A DNA stretch of 64,000 nt, taken from DASWLF01 sp963768765 (GTDB taxonomy: Bacteria; Desulfobacterota; Desulfobaccia; Desulfobaccales; 0-14-0-80-60-11). A model generated the notes under the pieces. It did no database searches. It saw nothing but the letters and a program-made list of their open reading frames with translations, and had not been told where the DNA came from. The translations under genes and the position numbers were made by a program. Shown here piece by piece: positions 15,969 to 24,406 of the stretch; positions within the stretch are counted from its first letter, which is position 1, and each line of letters begins with the position of its first letter. Where the stretch lies: the NCBI GenBank assembly GCA_963768765.1, contig CAVYJK010000020.1, forward strand, positions 1 through 64,000, given 5' to 3'.

Positions 15969-17145
15969 ATGGGATTGATTTATCTGGACCATCTAGCCGC
16001 CACGCCTCTCCACCCCAAAGTGAAAGAGGCGATGATCAACTATATTGGCGAACGTCTTCGGCAACCCGTCCAGCGACAATCAGGTGGGGCAGCCCGCCGG
16101 CCAGGCCCTGGAAAAGGCCCGGGAACAGGTAGCCGCCCTGATCAATGCCGGGGATCCCAAGGAAGTGGTCTTCGGCTCCGGAGGCACCGAGTCCATCAAC
16201 CACGCCATCAAAGGAGTGGCCATCGGTTTGCGGGAAAAAGGCCGCCACATCATCACCTCCAACATCGAGCACAAGGCGGTGTTGAACTCGCTCCGGACCT
16301 TGCGTCTTCTGGACTACCGGGTCACTTCCCTGGATGTGGACCAATACGGCCTGGTGGACCCCGCCGCGGTGGAAAAGGCCATCACTCCGGAGACCATTCT
16401 TATCAGCGTCATGCTGGCCAACAACGAGATCGGCACCATCGAACCCGTTGCCGAGATCGCTAAAATCGCCCAAAAGCACAAAGTGATCATGCACACCGAT
16501 GCGGTGGCGGCCACCGGCGTCATCCCCGTGGACGTGCAGGCCCTGGGAGTAAACCTGCTGAGCCTGGCGGCCAACCAGTTTTACGGGCCGGCGGGGGTGG
16601 GGGCCCTGTACGTCAAGAAAGGGACCCCGGTTTGGCCCCTGCTGGACGGCGGCCTTCAAGAAAACAAACGCCGGGCCGGCACCGAAAACCTGATTGGCAT
16701 CGTGGGCTTAGGAATGGCGGCGGAAATGGCCCGCCTGGAAATGCCCGAGCGCCTGCCCCGCCTGAAGGCCCTGAAGGAGCGCCTGCAGCAGGGACTGGTC
16801 GAGCGCATCCCGGAGATCAAGATCAACGGCGACCCCACCCGGTGCCTGCCGCATCTCTTCTCGGTGTCGGTGAAATACATCGAAGGCGAGAGCCTGGTGC
16901 TCATGCTGGACGAGGAGGGCATCATCGTGGCCACCCGCTCGGCCTGCGCCTCCGGGTCGCTGCGGGCCTCCCACGTGCTCATCGGCACCGGCCTGGGCCA
17001 CGCCCTGGCCCAGGGCACCCTGGTCTTCACCCTGGGGATGGATAACACCGAAGCCGACATCGACAAAGTCATCACGGTGATGCCCGGTATCGTCCAGACC
17101 CTCAGGGACATGTCGCCTCTTTACAAGAAGGAGCACGCCGGCTGA
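15969..17145 (+). CDS. NifS/IscS-like protein lacking the PLP lysine, one frame break
   Basis: Residues 1-26 (MGLIYLDHLAATPLHPKVKE...) are followed by a one-base insertion near 16047. Removing it gives INYIANVFGNPSS and an uninterrupted class V aminotransferase fold to 17145, about 391 aa. Conserved: H101 (SNIEHKAVL), N152 (ANNEIG), D177 (HTDA), the RAGTEN loop and the catalytic-loop Cys (RSACASGS). Not conserved: the S-x-H-K motif that holds PLP is AANQ here (N202, Q203), and the Gln that stacks by PLP is Ala180. Cysteine desulfurase activity is therefore doubtful; a structural or cluster-ligand role with IscU is more likely. The substitutions lie far from the frame break. Confidence 0.85.
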
Positions 17146-17298
17146 AATTCCTCCGGGGGAGGGGGTAGCTGAGCCCACTTCTCCCCTTTTTGCTGCCCGC
17201 CCCTTATTACCATTTTCCTTCTGCCTCCGTAAAAAATATAATGGTCTGACGCCAGCATGGATATCAAGGGGCGAAGTCTGCCCGGAAAGAGGTGGCCG

Positions 17299-17922
17299 AT
17301 GTCAGAAAAGCCTGGGAAGAAAGGGATGGGGCCCCCTCCGGGCCTGGAACTGGGAGATGAGGACATCTACGAGGCCATGAAGCAGATCCCGGGATACCTG
17401 GATATCACCCCCGGGGATTTTAAAGAAGTTTACCACCTGGCCTACCGACAGGCGGTGGAGCGCCTCAGCCGTTCGCTCACCGCCGGGGAGATCATGACCC
17501 GGGAGGTGGCCCAGGTCCGGGCCGACACCACCCTGGCGGAGGTGGCCGAACTCATGGGGCGCCGGGGAGTCTCGGGGGTGCCGGTGGTGGATCAGGACGG
17601 CAAGGTGGTGGGGATCATCTCCGAGAAAGACTTTCTCACCCACATGGGGGTGCGGGAACCCAAAAACTTCATGACCCTGGTGGCGGGTTGCTTGAAAACC
17701 AAAGGCTGCATAGCGCTGCCCATCAAGCAGAAGAAGGCCGGGGATATTATGAGCGCCCCCCCCGTGACCGTGGGGCAGGAGACCACGGCCAAGGAGATTG
17801 CCGCCATCTTCACCGAAAAGAACATCAACCGGGTGGCGGTCACCGACGGGCAAGGCCGCCTGCTGGGTATCGTCTCCCGGGGCGACATCGTCAAGGCCAC
17901 CAGGTCCGGGGCTCGGCCATGA
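17299..17922 (+). CDS. tandem CBS-domain protein
   Basis: The 207-aa protein has a helical N-terminus of about 60 residues, then two CBS motifs: GEIMTREVAQVRADTTLAEV with VPVVDQDGKVVGIISEKDFL, and GDIMSAPPVTVGQETTAKEI with VAVTDGQGRLLGIVSRGDIV. CBS pairs (Bateman modules) bind adenine nucleotides and regulate a partner. The partner is evident: its stop overlaps the start of an HPP membrane protein (ATGATG at 17919), a pairing found elsewhere, sometimes as a fusion. I prefer the ATG at 17299 (AGAGGTGG upstream) to that at 17257. Confidence 0.85.
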   Translation: MSEKPGKKGMGPPPGLELGDEDIYEAMKQIPGYLDITPGDFKEVYHLAYRQAVERLSRSLTAGEIMTREVAQVRADTTLAEVAELMGRRGVSGVPVVDQDGKVVGIISEKDFLTHMGVREPKNFMTLVAGCLKTKGCIALPIKQKKAGDIMSAPPVTVGQETTAKEIAAIFTEKNINRVAVTDGQGRLLGIVSRGDIVKATRSGARP

Positions 17923-18462
17923 TGGGCAACTACTTTCGCAAAATGACCGGCACCACCCAGAGCCCGCCCCGGGTCAGCCTGGCGGAAACCATCTGGTCCT
18001 GGGTGGGCGCTTTCCTGGGCATCGCCGCGGTGGCCTTTATCAATGACAACTATCTGGAGGGCACCGACCTGGTCTTGATCATCGGCTCTTTCGGCGCCTC
18101 GGCGGTGCTTGATTTACGGGGCCATCAAAAGCCCCCTGGCCCAACCCCGGAACCTCCTGGGCGGGCACCTCATTTCGGCCCTGATCGGGGTCAGCGCCTA
18201 CAAGCTGTGCCATCCGTACCTGTGGCTGGCCGCGGCACTGGCGGTGGCCACCAGCATTGCGGTGATGCACGCCACCAAGACGCTGCATCCCCCGGGAGGG
18301 GCCACCGCCCTCATCGCGGTCATCGGCGGCCCCAAGATTCACCACCTGGGTTACCTGTACGCCCTGTTCCCGGTGGCCGCCGGGGCCGTCATCATGCTCA
18401 TCGTGGCCCTGGTGGTCAACAATATCCCTCCCAGCCGCCGCTACCCGGAATTCTGGTTCTGA
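17919..18462 (+). CDS. HPP-family integral membrane protein, one frame break
   Basis: The N-terminal part reads MMGNYFRKMTGT and then helix WVGAFLGIAAVAFIN and LVLIIGSFGASAVL. An extra T near 18108 shifts the frame; correcting it gives IYGAIKSPLAQPRNLLGGHL, three further helices, the family name motif TLHPPGGATALIAVIGG, and the end NNIPPSRRYPEFWF. Reconstructed length is about 180 aa with four or five helices. HPP proteins have been linked to nitrite transport in plastids and cyanobacteria; the solute here is unknown. It overlaps the upstream CBS gene and is probably controlled by it. Confidence 0.8.
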
Positions 18463-18628
18463 GGGCGCCCGCTTTAACAGCCAGAAGTCTCAGCTAAATT
18501 CGCGCTCAGCTCTGAAAGTTGCTGCTTGCTGGAGGGGGCCAGGGGCAGCAAGCCCCTGGTCCATAAGGTGCGCCCCCGCCTTGATGGCTGGCCGGCAATC
18601 TGGAAAGGGGAGCAGTGAGGTGCCGTCT

Positions 18629-19192
18629 TCAGGCGGACTCCGGACTGTTGCCGGCTGCCACCTGCTCGCGAAACGCCGCCACCGCCCGGGGAATGAGCCT
18701 GCGGATGAAGACGGCCCGGTCCATGGGGTTGAGCCTCAGGTAGGCCTCAAAGTCCAGGTGCTGTGGCGACAGCTTGGGGACCTCCCGGGCAAAAGCGGCC
18801 TCCTGACGCCAGGCCCGCTGCACCAACTCGATGATGGGGCGGTCCACTCCCGGCACCTCTTCCACCCAGCCCAGGCGGCGCATGACTTCGAAGCGCACCC
18901 GGTCCACCAGGGCAAAGGCGGTGTCCATGATCTTCAGCTTGGCCTCGGAATCTAGGTCATCCAGGCGGAAGCGGGCCGACCCGCCCAGCCGCCGGGCTCC
19001 CATGACCAGGTCAAAAAAGACGTAGAGGTTTTCTTCCCCCGGGGTGGCCAGGTAAAGGAGGGTTTGGGGGCTCAGGTCCCGGAGCCGGGTCTCGGGCCCA
19101 AATTGCTCCTTGAACCGGGCCAGCCAGGTGCGGAAACCCTGGTCCGCGGCCACCTTGGCCCGGAAGCGCTCGAGATCGATGACTTCAGCCAT
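18629..19192 (-). CDS. hypothetical protein, helical, co-transcribed with pgsA
   Basis: Not recognised. The 187-aa protein is rich in Arg, Glu and Leu with no signal peptide or membrane helix, and it is probably all-alpha (MAEVIDLERFRAKVAADQGF, then LLYLATPGEENLYVFFDLVM). Its start overlaps the end of pgsA by eight bases, so it is translated from the same transcript. Codon use matches the neighbours. A role linked to envelope lipids would be guesswork. Confidence 0.6.
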   Translation of the reverse strand: MAEVIDLERFRAKVAADQGFRTWLARFKEQFGPETRLRDLSPQTLLYLATPGEENLYVFFDLVMGARRLGGSARFRLDDLDSEAKLKIMDTAFALVDRVRFEVMRRLGWVEEVPGVDRPIIELVQRAWRQEAAFAREVPKLSPQHLDFEAYLRLNPMDRAVFIRRLIPRAVAAFREQVAAGNSPESA

Positions 19193-19778
19193 GGCCGCCC
19201 CCTGCGGGGCCGTTGCCCGTAGACAGGCTCACCTGCTTGAGCCCGCCGTAGACGTAATGGATTCCTGACAGCGCCGTGAGCCCCCCGGTGAGCCAGAAAA
19301 AGCCCCAGAGCAACCCGGTCGGCACGGCCCAGATTTTGCCCACCAGCACCAGGAGCACCGTGGCCAACTGCATGGTGGTGGTTAATTTCCCCGCCAGGGA
19401 CGGCTTGATGGCCAGGGGGTAATCCGCCAGCCTGAAGATCAGCACCCCCAGGGCCAGGGCCACGTCCCGGCTGATGACGATGACGGTGAGCCAGGAGGGG
19501 ATCTGCTGGTAAATGCTCAGGGTAACGAAGCTCGCCGACGTGAGGATCTTGTCCGCCATGGGGTCCAGGTAAGTGCCCAGGCGGGATTTCTGGTGCATGG
19601 TGCGGGCGATGAGGCCGTCGGCCAGGTCGCTCACCCCGGCCAGGAGAAAGACCGCCAGGGCTTTCTGGTAGCGCCCCTGGATCAGGAAAATGATGAACAG
19701 CGGGGTCAGAAGGATGCGAGCCAGGGTGATGATGTTGGGAATGGTGAAGCTGGCTCCGGAAACGGGCCGAACTGCCAT
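19185..19778 (-). CDS. pgsA: CDP-diacylglycerol--glycerol-3-phosphate 3-phosphatidyltransferase
   Basis: The 197-aa membrane enzyme has the CDP-alcohol phosphatidyltransferase motif D-x2-DG-x2-AR-x8-G-x3-D-x3-D, seen as DLADGLIARTMHQ and GTYLDPMADKI at about residues 49-74. It has several hydrophobic helices (ILLTPLFIIFLI). It makes phosphatidylglycerol phosphate, the committed step to PG and cardiolipin. The start ATG sits just downstream of a GTTTTCGG-type repeat on the other strand. It overlaps the next gene by eight bases. Confidence 0.88.
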   Translation of the reverse strand: MAVRPVSGASFTIPNIITLARILLTPLFIIFLIQGRYQKALAVFLLAGVSDLADGLIARTMHQKSRLGTYLDPMADKILTSASFVTLSIYQQIPSWLTVIVISRDVALALGVLIFRLADYPLAIKPSLAGKLTTTMQLATVLLVLVGKIWAVPTGLLWGFFWLTGGLTALSGIHYVYGGLKQVSLSTGNGPAGGGHG

Positions 19779-19781
19779 AAG

Positions 19782-19896
19782 CGGTTTCCAGTTTTCGGTT
19801 TTCGGTTTTCGGTTCTCGGTTAAAACTCTAACACAGAAACGGTTGGGAAAAAAAGTTTTTGGTTTTTGGTTTTTGGTCGTTTTTCGTTTTTGGTTG
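19782..19896. repeat. TTTTCGG/TTTTTGG low-complexity repeat, two blocks
   Basis: 19782-19821 is a run of GTTTTCGG-like units and 19854-19896 a run of TTTTTGG units, separated by about 32 bp. The same motif recurs at 28570, 33560, 33691, 38357, 38481, 58425 and 62057 and in short form at 35361 and 41414, nearly always between genes. Confidence 0.7.
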
Positions 19897-19996
19897 CCGT
19901 GCTTATGGAATCAGTCTTAATTTTTGGTTTCTGGCTCGGGAAGTTTTATTATACAGTAATTCTGGGCAACATAACTCGAAACTCCGGAGAAGCAGT

Positions 19997-20446
19997 ATGC
20001 GAGCCGTGGTGCAGCGGGTCAAGGAAGCCTGGGTGCGGGTGGATGGCGAAGAGGTGGGCCGAATCGCGATGGGGCTGCTGGTCCTGGTGGGGGTGGCGGC
20101 CGACGACGGCCCCGGGGACGTAACCTACCTGGCCCAGAAGCTGGCCAACCTCCGGGTCTTTGTCGGGGAGGGCCGCCTGCTGCATCTCTCCCTCCTGGAC
20201 CTCAAGGCCCAGGTCCTCCTGGTGTCCCAGTTCACCCTCCTGGGCGACTGCCGCAAGGGGCGGCGCCCTTCCTTCGACGCGGCCGCGGAGCCCGCCCTGG
20301 CGGAGAAGCTCTACGAAGACCTGGCCGCAGCCCTGGCCGGCCAGGGCCTGAAGGTGGCCACCGGCCGCTTCCGCCAGATGATGGAGGTGGGCCTCATCAA
20401 TGACGGGCCGGTGACCCTGCTCCTGGACAGCAAGAAATTCTTTTAA
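19997..20446 (+). CDS. dtd: D-aminoacyl-tRNA deacylase
   Basis: The 149-aa protein matches DTD throughout: MRAVVQRVKEAWVRVDGEEV, LVLVGVAADDG, the catalytic LVSQFTLLGDCRKGRRPSF and the Gly-cisPro motif GLINDGPVTLLLDS. It hydrolyses D-amino acids (and glycine mischarged on tRNA-Ala) from tRNA. The ATG at 19997 follows GGAGAAGC; the longer frame upstream runs through repeat sequence and is not coding. Single gene, separated from the divergent pgsA by repeats. Confidence 0.93.
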   Translation: MRAVVQRVKEAWVRVDGEEVGRIAMGLLVLVGVAADDGPGDVTYLAQKLANLRVFVGEGRLLHLSLLDLKAQVLLVSQFTLLGDCRKGRRPSFDAAAEPALAEKLYEDLAAALAGQGLKVATGRFRQMMEVGLINDGPVTLLLDSKKFF

Positions 20447-20761
20447 GGCCCCCGAGGATTGACAAAGCCCCTCTAAAAAATTATGATTTTCACAAACTTA
20501 TCCGGTAGCGGAGCCCGCCGGTTCTCAGGCCGATGGGGGAGCGGGAACCACCGTTCAGCTCCCTCAACCGACTGAGTACAGTGGTTCATAAATTCGATCA
20601 TGTATTTTTGTCACCCTGGGCCGAAGGCGAAGGGTCTCTGGTCTTGAGATTCTTCGCCGCCTTAGGCGGCTCAGAATGACAAAGTAAATTTAATCGCATA
20701 TATGAAATTGCGTACCCAGAGAAGTGGACCGTGATTTCGGCCCCGGGCCGCGGGAGGCTAA
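20447..20761. other. intergenic stretch with a dispersed repeat
   Basis: No gene seen. It holds a GAGATTCTTCGCCGCC...CTCAGAATGAC element at 20646-20680, a diverged inverse copy of the GTCATTCTGAGCGAAG family, otherwise unremarkable sequence. Confidence 0.5.
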
Positions 20762-21073
20762 ATGAAATTCATCGACTTGAAGGAAGTTACCAAGTTCACT
20801 CCAGACAAGCCTTACCGGGAACTCCTGTACGATTCCCCCAACCTGCGAGTGTTGGTCTTCAACTTCGAGCCTGGCCAGGAATTGCCGGTCCATTCCCATC
20901 CGGCGGACTCGGATGTCACCCTGATGATCCTGGAAGGGGAAGGAGAATTCACCGGCGCCCATGAGATGCCGGCCAGGGCCGGCACCATCCAGATCATGCC
21001 GGTGTGCGAACCCCACGGCCTGAAGGCCAAGACCCGGCTGCGGCTCCTGGTGCTCATCGCCCCGACCCTCTAA
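20762..21073 (+). CDS. small cupin-domain protein
   Basis: The 103-aa protein is a single cupin barrel: QELPVHSHPADSDVTLMILE holds the two His and the Glu of metal motif 1 (in the pattern H-x-H-x(n)-E), and MPVCEPHGLKAKTRLRLLVL holds the motif 2 His. Such proteins bind Fe, Zn or Mn and act as small enzymes or sensors; no substrate can be assigned. It is the last intact gene before the low-GC block that carries fur and katA. Confidence 0.75.
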   Translation: MKFIDLKEVTKFTPDKPYRELLYDSPNLRVLVFNFEPGQELPVHSHPADSDVTLMILEGEGEFTGAHEMPARAGTIQIMPVCEPHGLKAKTRLRLLVLIAPTL

Positions 21074-21144
21074 GTGGCGGCTGATCGGGGGCGCTTCCCA
21101 AGGACCCAGCGCCCCAAGGAACCCACCCACCCGGAGATCCCATC

Positions 21145-21230
21145 ATAAGCCCGCCGGACGATCCCACTTACTACCTGTAAAGCCGCGACGGGCTCTTCCT
21201 GGTGAAGCGCACCCCCTTTTTTGAGGCTAA
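21145..21230 (+). pseudogene. degenerate gene start with an in-frame stop
   Basis: The frame reads SPPDDPTYYL, a TAA stop, then SRDGLFLVKRTPFFEA, coherent protein-like sequence that ends where the AT-rich fur/katA block begins. It looks like the front of a resident gene cut off at the block boundary. Family not recognised. Confidence 0.35.
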
Positions 21231-21248
21231 ATTTTTTTGTTCTGGATA

Positions 21249-21276
21249 TTGACTCTCTAAAGATAATCACTATTAA
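21249..21276 (+). promoter_or_regulatory. promoter with PerR-like operator upstream of fur/perR-katA
   Basis: TTGACT (21249-21254) and TATTAA (21271-21276) are 16 bp apart. The 15-mer AGATAATCACTATTA at 21261-21275 matches 10 of 14 fixed positions of the PerR box (TTATAATNATTATAA) and overlaps the spacer and -10 element, so PerR would block the polymerase and autoregulate. Confidence 0.5.
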
Positions 21277-21319
21277 CATATAAAAATGGGAGGCGTTCGG
21301 TGCGTCTTGGAGAGATTTA

Positions 21320-21775
21320 GTGGCTGATCCTCAGAAGCGTCTGGAACAAATAATTAAGGCGTTGAGGGATAAAAGGCACCGACTCACTCCCCAGCGGTTG
21401 GCTATGCTGAGAATCATAGCCAAGAGCGAAGGACACCCTAGTGCGGAGCAGATTTATGAACTGATAAAAGCCGATTTTCCCACAACCAGCCTTGCCACAA
21501 TCTATAAAACCTTGAGCCTGCTAAAGGATATGGGCGAGGTCTTGGAGCTTACCTTTGCTAGCGTGGGTAGCCGTTACGATGGCAATAAACCATACCCACA
21601 TCCCCATGTCATTTGCACCAAATGCGGCCAAATCCTTGATCCTGAGTTCACAGCCATGGCTGAGATCTCTCAAGAGATGGAAAGGCAAACCGGCTATAAG
21701 CTCACCCATCACCAGCTAACCTTTTTCGGCCTTTGCCCAAGGTGCCAGAAGGAAGGGCAATCGGCTGAAATTTAG
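21320..21775 (+). CDS. perR: Fur-family regulator, PerR-like
   Basis: The 151-aa protein has the Fur winged helix (RLTPQRLAMLRIIAKSEGHP, then TTSLATIYKTLSLLKDMGEV) and the structural zinc site made of CTKCG and CPRCQ, plus the regulatory-metal His cluster PYPHPHVIC. Start is GTG with GGAGAG upstream. Its stop is ten bases from the catalase start with a GGAGGA ribosome site between, so the two form one operon. That partnership, and the PerR-like box in the promoter, point to peroxide sensing rather than iron control; a plain Fur assignment cannot be excluded. Confidence 0.8.
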   Translation: MADPQKRLEQIIKALRDKRHRLTPQRLAMLRIIAKSEGHPSAEQIYELIKADFPTTSLATIYKTLSLLKDMGEVLELTFASVGSRYDGNKPYPHPHVICTKCGQILDPEFTAMAEISQEMERQTGYKLTHHQLTFFGLCPRCQKEGQSAEI

Positions 21776-21785
21776 GAGGAAGAAA

Positions 21786-23294
21786 ATGGCCAAGAATAAA
21801 AAGACCCTAACAACCGCTTTTGGGATACCCGTGCCCGACGATCAGAACAGCCTGACTGCCGGCGAGCGCGGGCCGGTCCTAATGCAAGACGTTCACCTCT
21901 TGGAGAAACTGGCTCACTTTGACCGGGAGCGTATCCCTGAACGGGTGGTGCATGCTAAAGGTGCGGGTGCAGGTGGTTATTTCGAAGTTACCGCCGATGT
22001 GACCAAATACACCCGGGCTAAATTTCTTTCGGAAATTGGGAAGCGCACCGAGGTCTTCGTGCGGTTTTCCACCGTAGGCGGCGAGAAGGGCTCGGCTGAT
22101 GCGGCGCGCGACCCCCGCGGCTTTGCCCTGAAGTTCTATACGGAAGAGGGCAACTATGACCTAGTCGGCAACAATACCCCGGTTTTTTTCATCCGGGACC
22201 CCCTGAAGTTCCCTGATTTCATCCATACCCAGAAACGGCACCCGGCCACCAATTGTAAGGACCCGGACATGTTCTGGGACTTTCTCTCTCTGACTCCGGA
22301 GTCAATTCATCAGGTCACCATCCTCCTCTCCGATCGGGGCACCCCGGCCACCTTCCGTCATATGAACGGCTATAGCAGCCACACTTACAAGTGGTACAAC
22401 GACAAGGGCGATTACTTCTGGGTGCAATACCATTTCAAGACGGATCAAGGCATCAAGAACCTTACCCGGGAGGAGGCCGGACGAATCAGCGGCATTGACG
22501 CAGACCATGCCACGCGGGATCTCTATGAAGCCATCAAGCGCGGCGATTATCCTTCCTGGACCCTGGAGATGCAAATCCTGGCCCCGGAACAGGCCAAGGA
22601 TTTTCGCTGGGACATCCTCGATATCACTAAGGTGTGGCCCCATGGAGAAGTTCCGCCCATCAAGGTAGGCAAGCTGGTACTGAACCGCAACCCGGTCAAC
22701 TACTTCGCGGAGGTGGAGCAGGCCGCTTTTTGTCCAGGCAATCTGGTGCCAGGCATAGCCGCGTCGCCGGATAAGATGCTTCAGGCCAGACTCTTTTCTT
22801 ACCACGACACCCACATTCACCGACTGGGCCCCAATTATCATCTGCTCCCGGTGAACGCGCCCAAGAATGCTCCTGAGAATAATTACCAGCGTGACGGCTT
22901 TATGCGCTTTGACGCCAATGGCGCCGGTGGCCCCAATTACTGGCCCAACAGCTTCGGTGGTCCAGAACCGGACCTGGCCGCAGGCGAACCCCCATTCGAG
23001 GTCTCCGGGCTGGCAAGACGTTCCCCCTACGCCCACCCCAACGACGATTTCGTGCAGGCTGGCAACCTCTACCGAAAGGTTATGACTGACCAGGACCGCA
23101 AGAACTTGGTAGGTAATATCGTGGATCATTTAGGTGGAGCGCAAAAACGCATCCAGCTCCGGCAGACCGCTCTATTCTTCAAGGCGGACCAAGATTACGG
23201 CCGGCGGGTAGCCACAGGACTGAGGTTAGAATTGGCAGAAGTTGAACGTCTGGCCGGAATGTCCCATGAAGAGCGTGCCAAGGCTACGTCCTAA
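21786..23294 (+). CDS. katA: monofunctional heme catalase
   Basis: The 502-aa protein is a small-subunit (clade 3) catalase. It has the distal catalytic His in RVVHAKGAGAGGYFE, the catalytic Asn in DLVGNNTPVFFIRDP, and the proximal heme-ligand Tyr in RLFSYHDTHIHRLGPN, with normal family length. It disproportionates hydrogen peroxide. It follows perR in one operon. Codon use is less GC-rich than in the surrounding housekeeping genes, a degenerate gene lies to the left and a transposase remnant to the right, so horizontal acquisition is likely. Confidence 0.95.
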   Translation: MAKNKKTLTTAFGIPVPDDQNSLTAGERGPVLMQDVHLLEKLAHFDRERIPERVVHAKGAGAGGYFEVTADVTKYTRAKFLSEIGKRTEVFVRFSTVGGEKGSADAARDPRGFALKFYTEEGNYDLVGNNTPVFFIRDPLKFPDFIHTQKRHPATNCKDPDMFWDFLSLTPESIHQVTILLSDRGTPATFRHMNGYSSHTYKWYNDKGDYFWVQYHFKTDQGIKNLTREEAGRISGIDADHATRDLYEAIKRGDYPSWTLEMQILAPEQAKDFRWDILDITKVWPHGEVPPIKVGKLVLNRNPVNYFAEVEQAAFCPGNLVPGIAASPDKMLQARLFSYHDTHIHRLGPNYHLLPVNAPKNAPENNYQRDGFMRFDANGAGGPNYWPNSFGGPEPDLAAGEPPFEVSGLARRSPYAHPNDDFVQAGNLYRKVMTDQDRKNLVGNIVDHLGGAQKRIQLRQTALFFKADQDYGRRVATGLRLELAEVERLAGMSHEERAKATS

Positions 23295-23322
23295 CTCTTA
23301 AAAAACTTTAACCCACTAAAGA

Positions 23323-23440
23323 GCGCCATACCGATTCACGATCCGCCTATTTGGTGCATTCTTCGATGAGGACCTGATATCCTCACGGAAGATCGAGCAG
23401 GCTTGTCGCGAGAACGGGAGCTGGCGGTTCAGGCTATTTT
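23323..23440 (+). pseudogene. remnant of an IS1182-like transposase
   Basis: In frame from 23323 the sequence reads FTIRLFGAFFDEDL and ISSRKIEQACRENGSWRF. The SSRKIE-x-AC-RENxxxRF pattern is typical of the N-terminal domain of IS1182-type DDE transposases. Only about 40 codons survive; no start and no catalytic domain remain. Confidence 0.45.
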
Positions 23441-23524
23441 GCCATGGCCTCGGCGAGAGAGAAGGAAATCCAAAACTTACAAAAATCCATTTAAACAAAA
23501 ATATTTATAGTCTCAACCCTTATC

Positions 23525-24406
23525 TTATCTTTTGCTTCCTTCCGTTCCGCCCGACAAGCCACCCATCTTGCTCAAGTCGACGAAGGGGACGGCTCCTCCA
23601 GAGACTTGAGGTAAAATCCCATTCCATTTCTCGATACCCTTGTACTGTACCAGGATCGGGGTGATCGACCGTGATAGGGCATCATTGGCTTTGGCCTGTC
23701 CCTGAGCCACCACTAGAATGGATTCAGCCTCTCCTTTTGCGGTGGCAACCTTTTGCTGAGCTTCAATCTCGCGCTGGGCCAAAACCTGTTTCTGCGTTTC
23801 GACTTGTTGCTGGGCCACTTGCTTGGCCTCGATGGCTCCTTCATATTCAGGAGAGAATCGGATATTGGCAAAGTAGATGTCATCGACGATGATGTGATAC
23901 CTCGACAGGTTATCTCCCAATTTGGTCATCGCCCTCTTCCGGATCTCCTCCCTTTTGGGAAGAATCTCCCCGATCGGGTAGGTCGGCACAACCTCCTTGA
24001 CGAAGTCGTTGAAAGCCGGGTCGATCACCTTGTCAGCAAAATCGAGCCCCACTTTCTGGTAAAGGTCATTGACATAAGCCGGGTCGATGTGGAAGTTCAT
24101 CATTCCCGTCATTTTCACATTCTGGTATTCTCTTGAAGAGGCATCGATCTCCCTGAACGGATGGGGTTGAACCTTGACATCCACCTTGATGACTCTTTCG
24201 GCAATGGGCACTATGAAGTTGAGCCCCTCTCCCATGATTCTCGTCTCGACACTCCCCCACCAGAGGACAACCCCCCTGTGGCCGGCCGGGACGATGACAA
24301 AGGTGCTCCAACCAATGATCAGGATGATGACGAGCACCACGATAATTCCAACAGTTCGTGGCGTCGGCTTCTTAAATTCAGATATGTCTATGATTTTATC
24401 CGCCAT
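23525..24406 (-). CDS. prohibitin/SPFH (band 7) domain membrane protein
   Basis: The 293-aa protein has one N-terminal membrane helix (TVGIIVVLVIILIIGWSTFVI), then the SPFH domain (VPAGHRGVVLWWGSVETRIM, GEGLNFIVPIAERVIKVDVK) and a long Ala/Gln/Glu-rich coiled coil (QVAQQQVETQKQVLAQREIE) as in prohibitins. Such proteins assemble into ring scaffolds that control membrane proteases or microdomains. A GGAGGGG ribosome site precedes the start. No FtsH or NfeD gene is adjacent. Base composition is lower in GC than the core genome. Confidence 0.85.
   Translation of the reverse strand: MADKIIDISEFKKPTPRTVGIIVVLVIILIIGWSTFVIVPAGHRGVVLWWGSVETRIMGEGLNFIVPIAERVIKVDVKVQPHPFREIDASSREYQNVKMTGMMNFHIDPAYVNDLYQKVGLDFADKVIDPAFNDFVKEVVPTYPIGEILPKREEIRKRAMTKLGDNLSRYHIIVDDIYFANIRFSPEYEGAIEAKQVAQQQVETQKQVLAQREIEAQQKVATAKGEAESILVVAQGQAKANDALSRSITPILVQYKGIEKWNGILPQVSGGAVPFVDLSKMGGLSGGTEGSKR

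Noticed and set aside
15969..17145. Frameshift or misread as the cause of the missing PLP lysine
   Set aside because: The substitution site is 160 codons from the only frame break and flanking residues align perfectly; two separate base changes would be needed.
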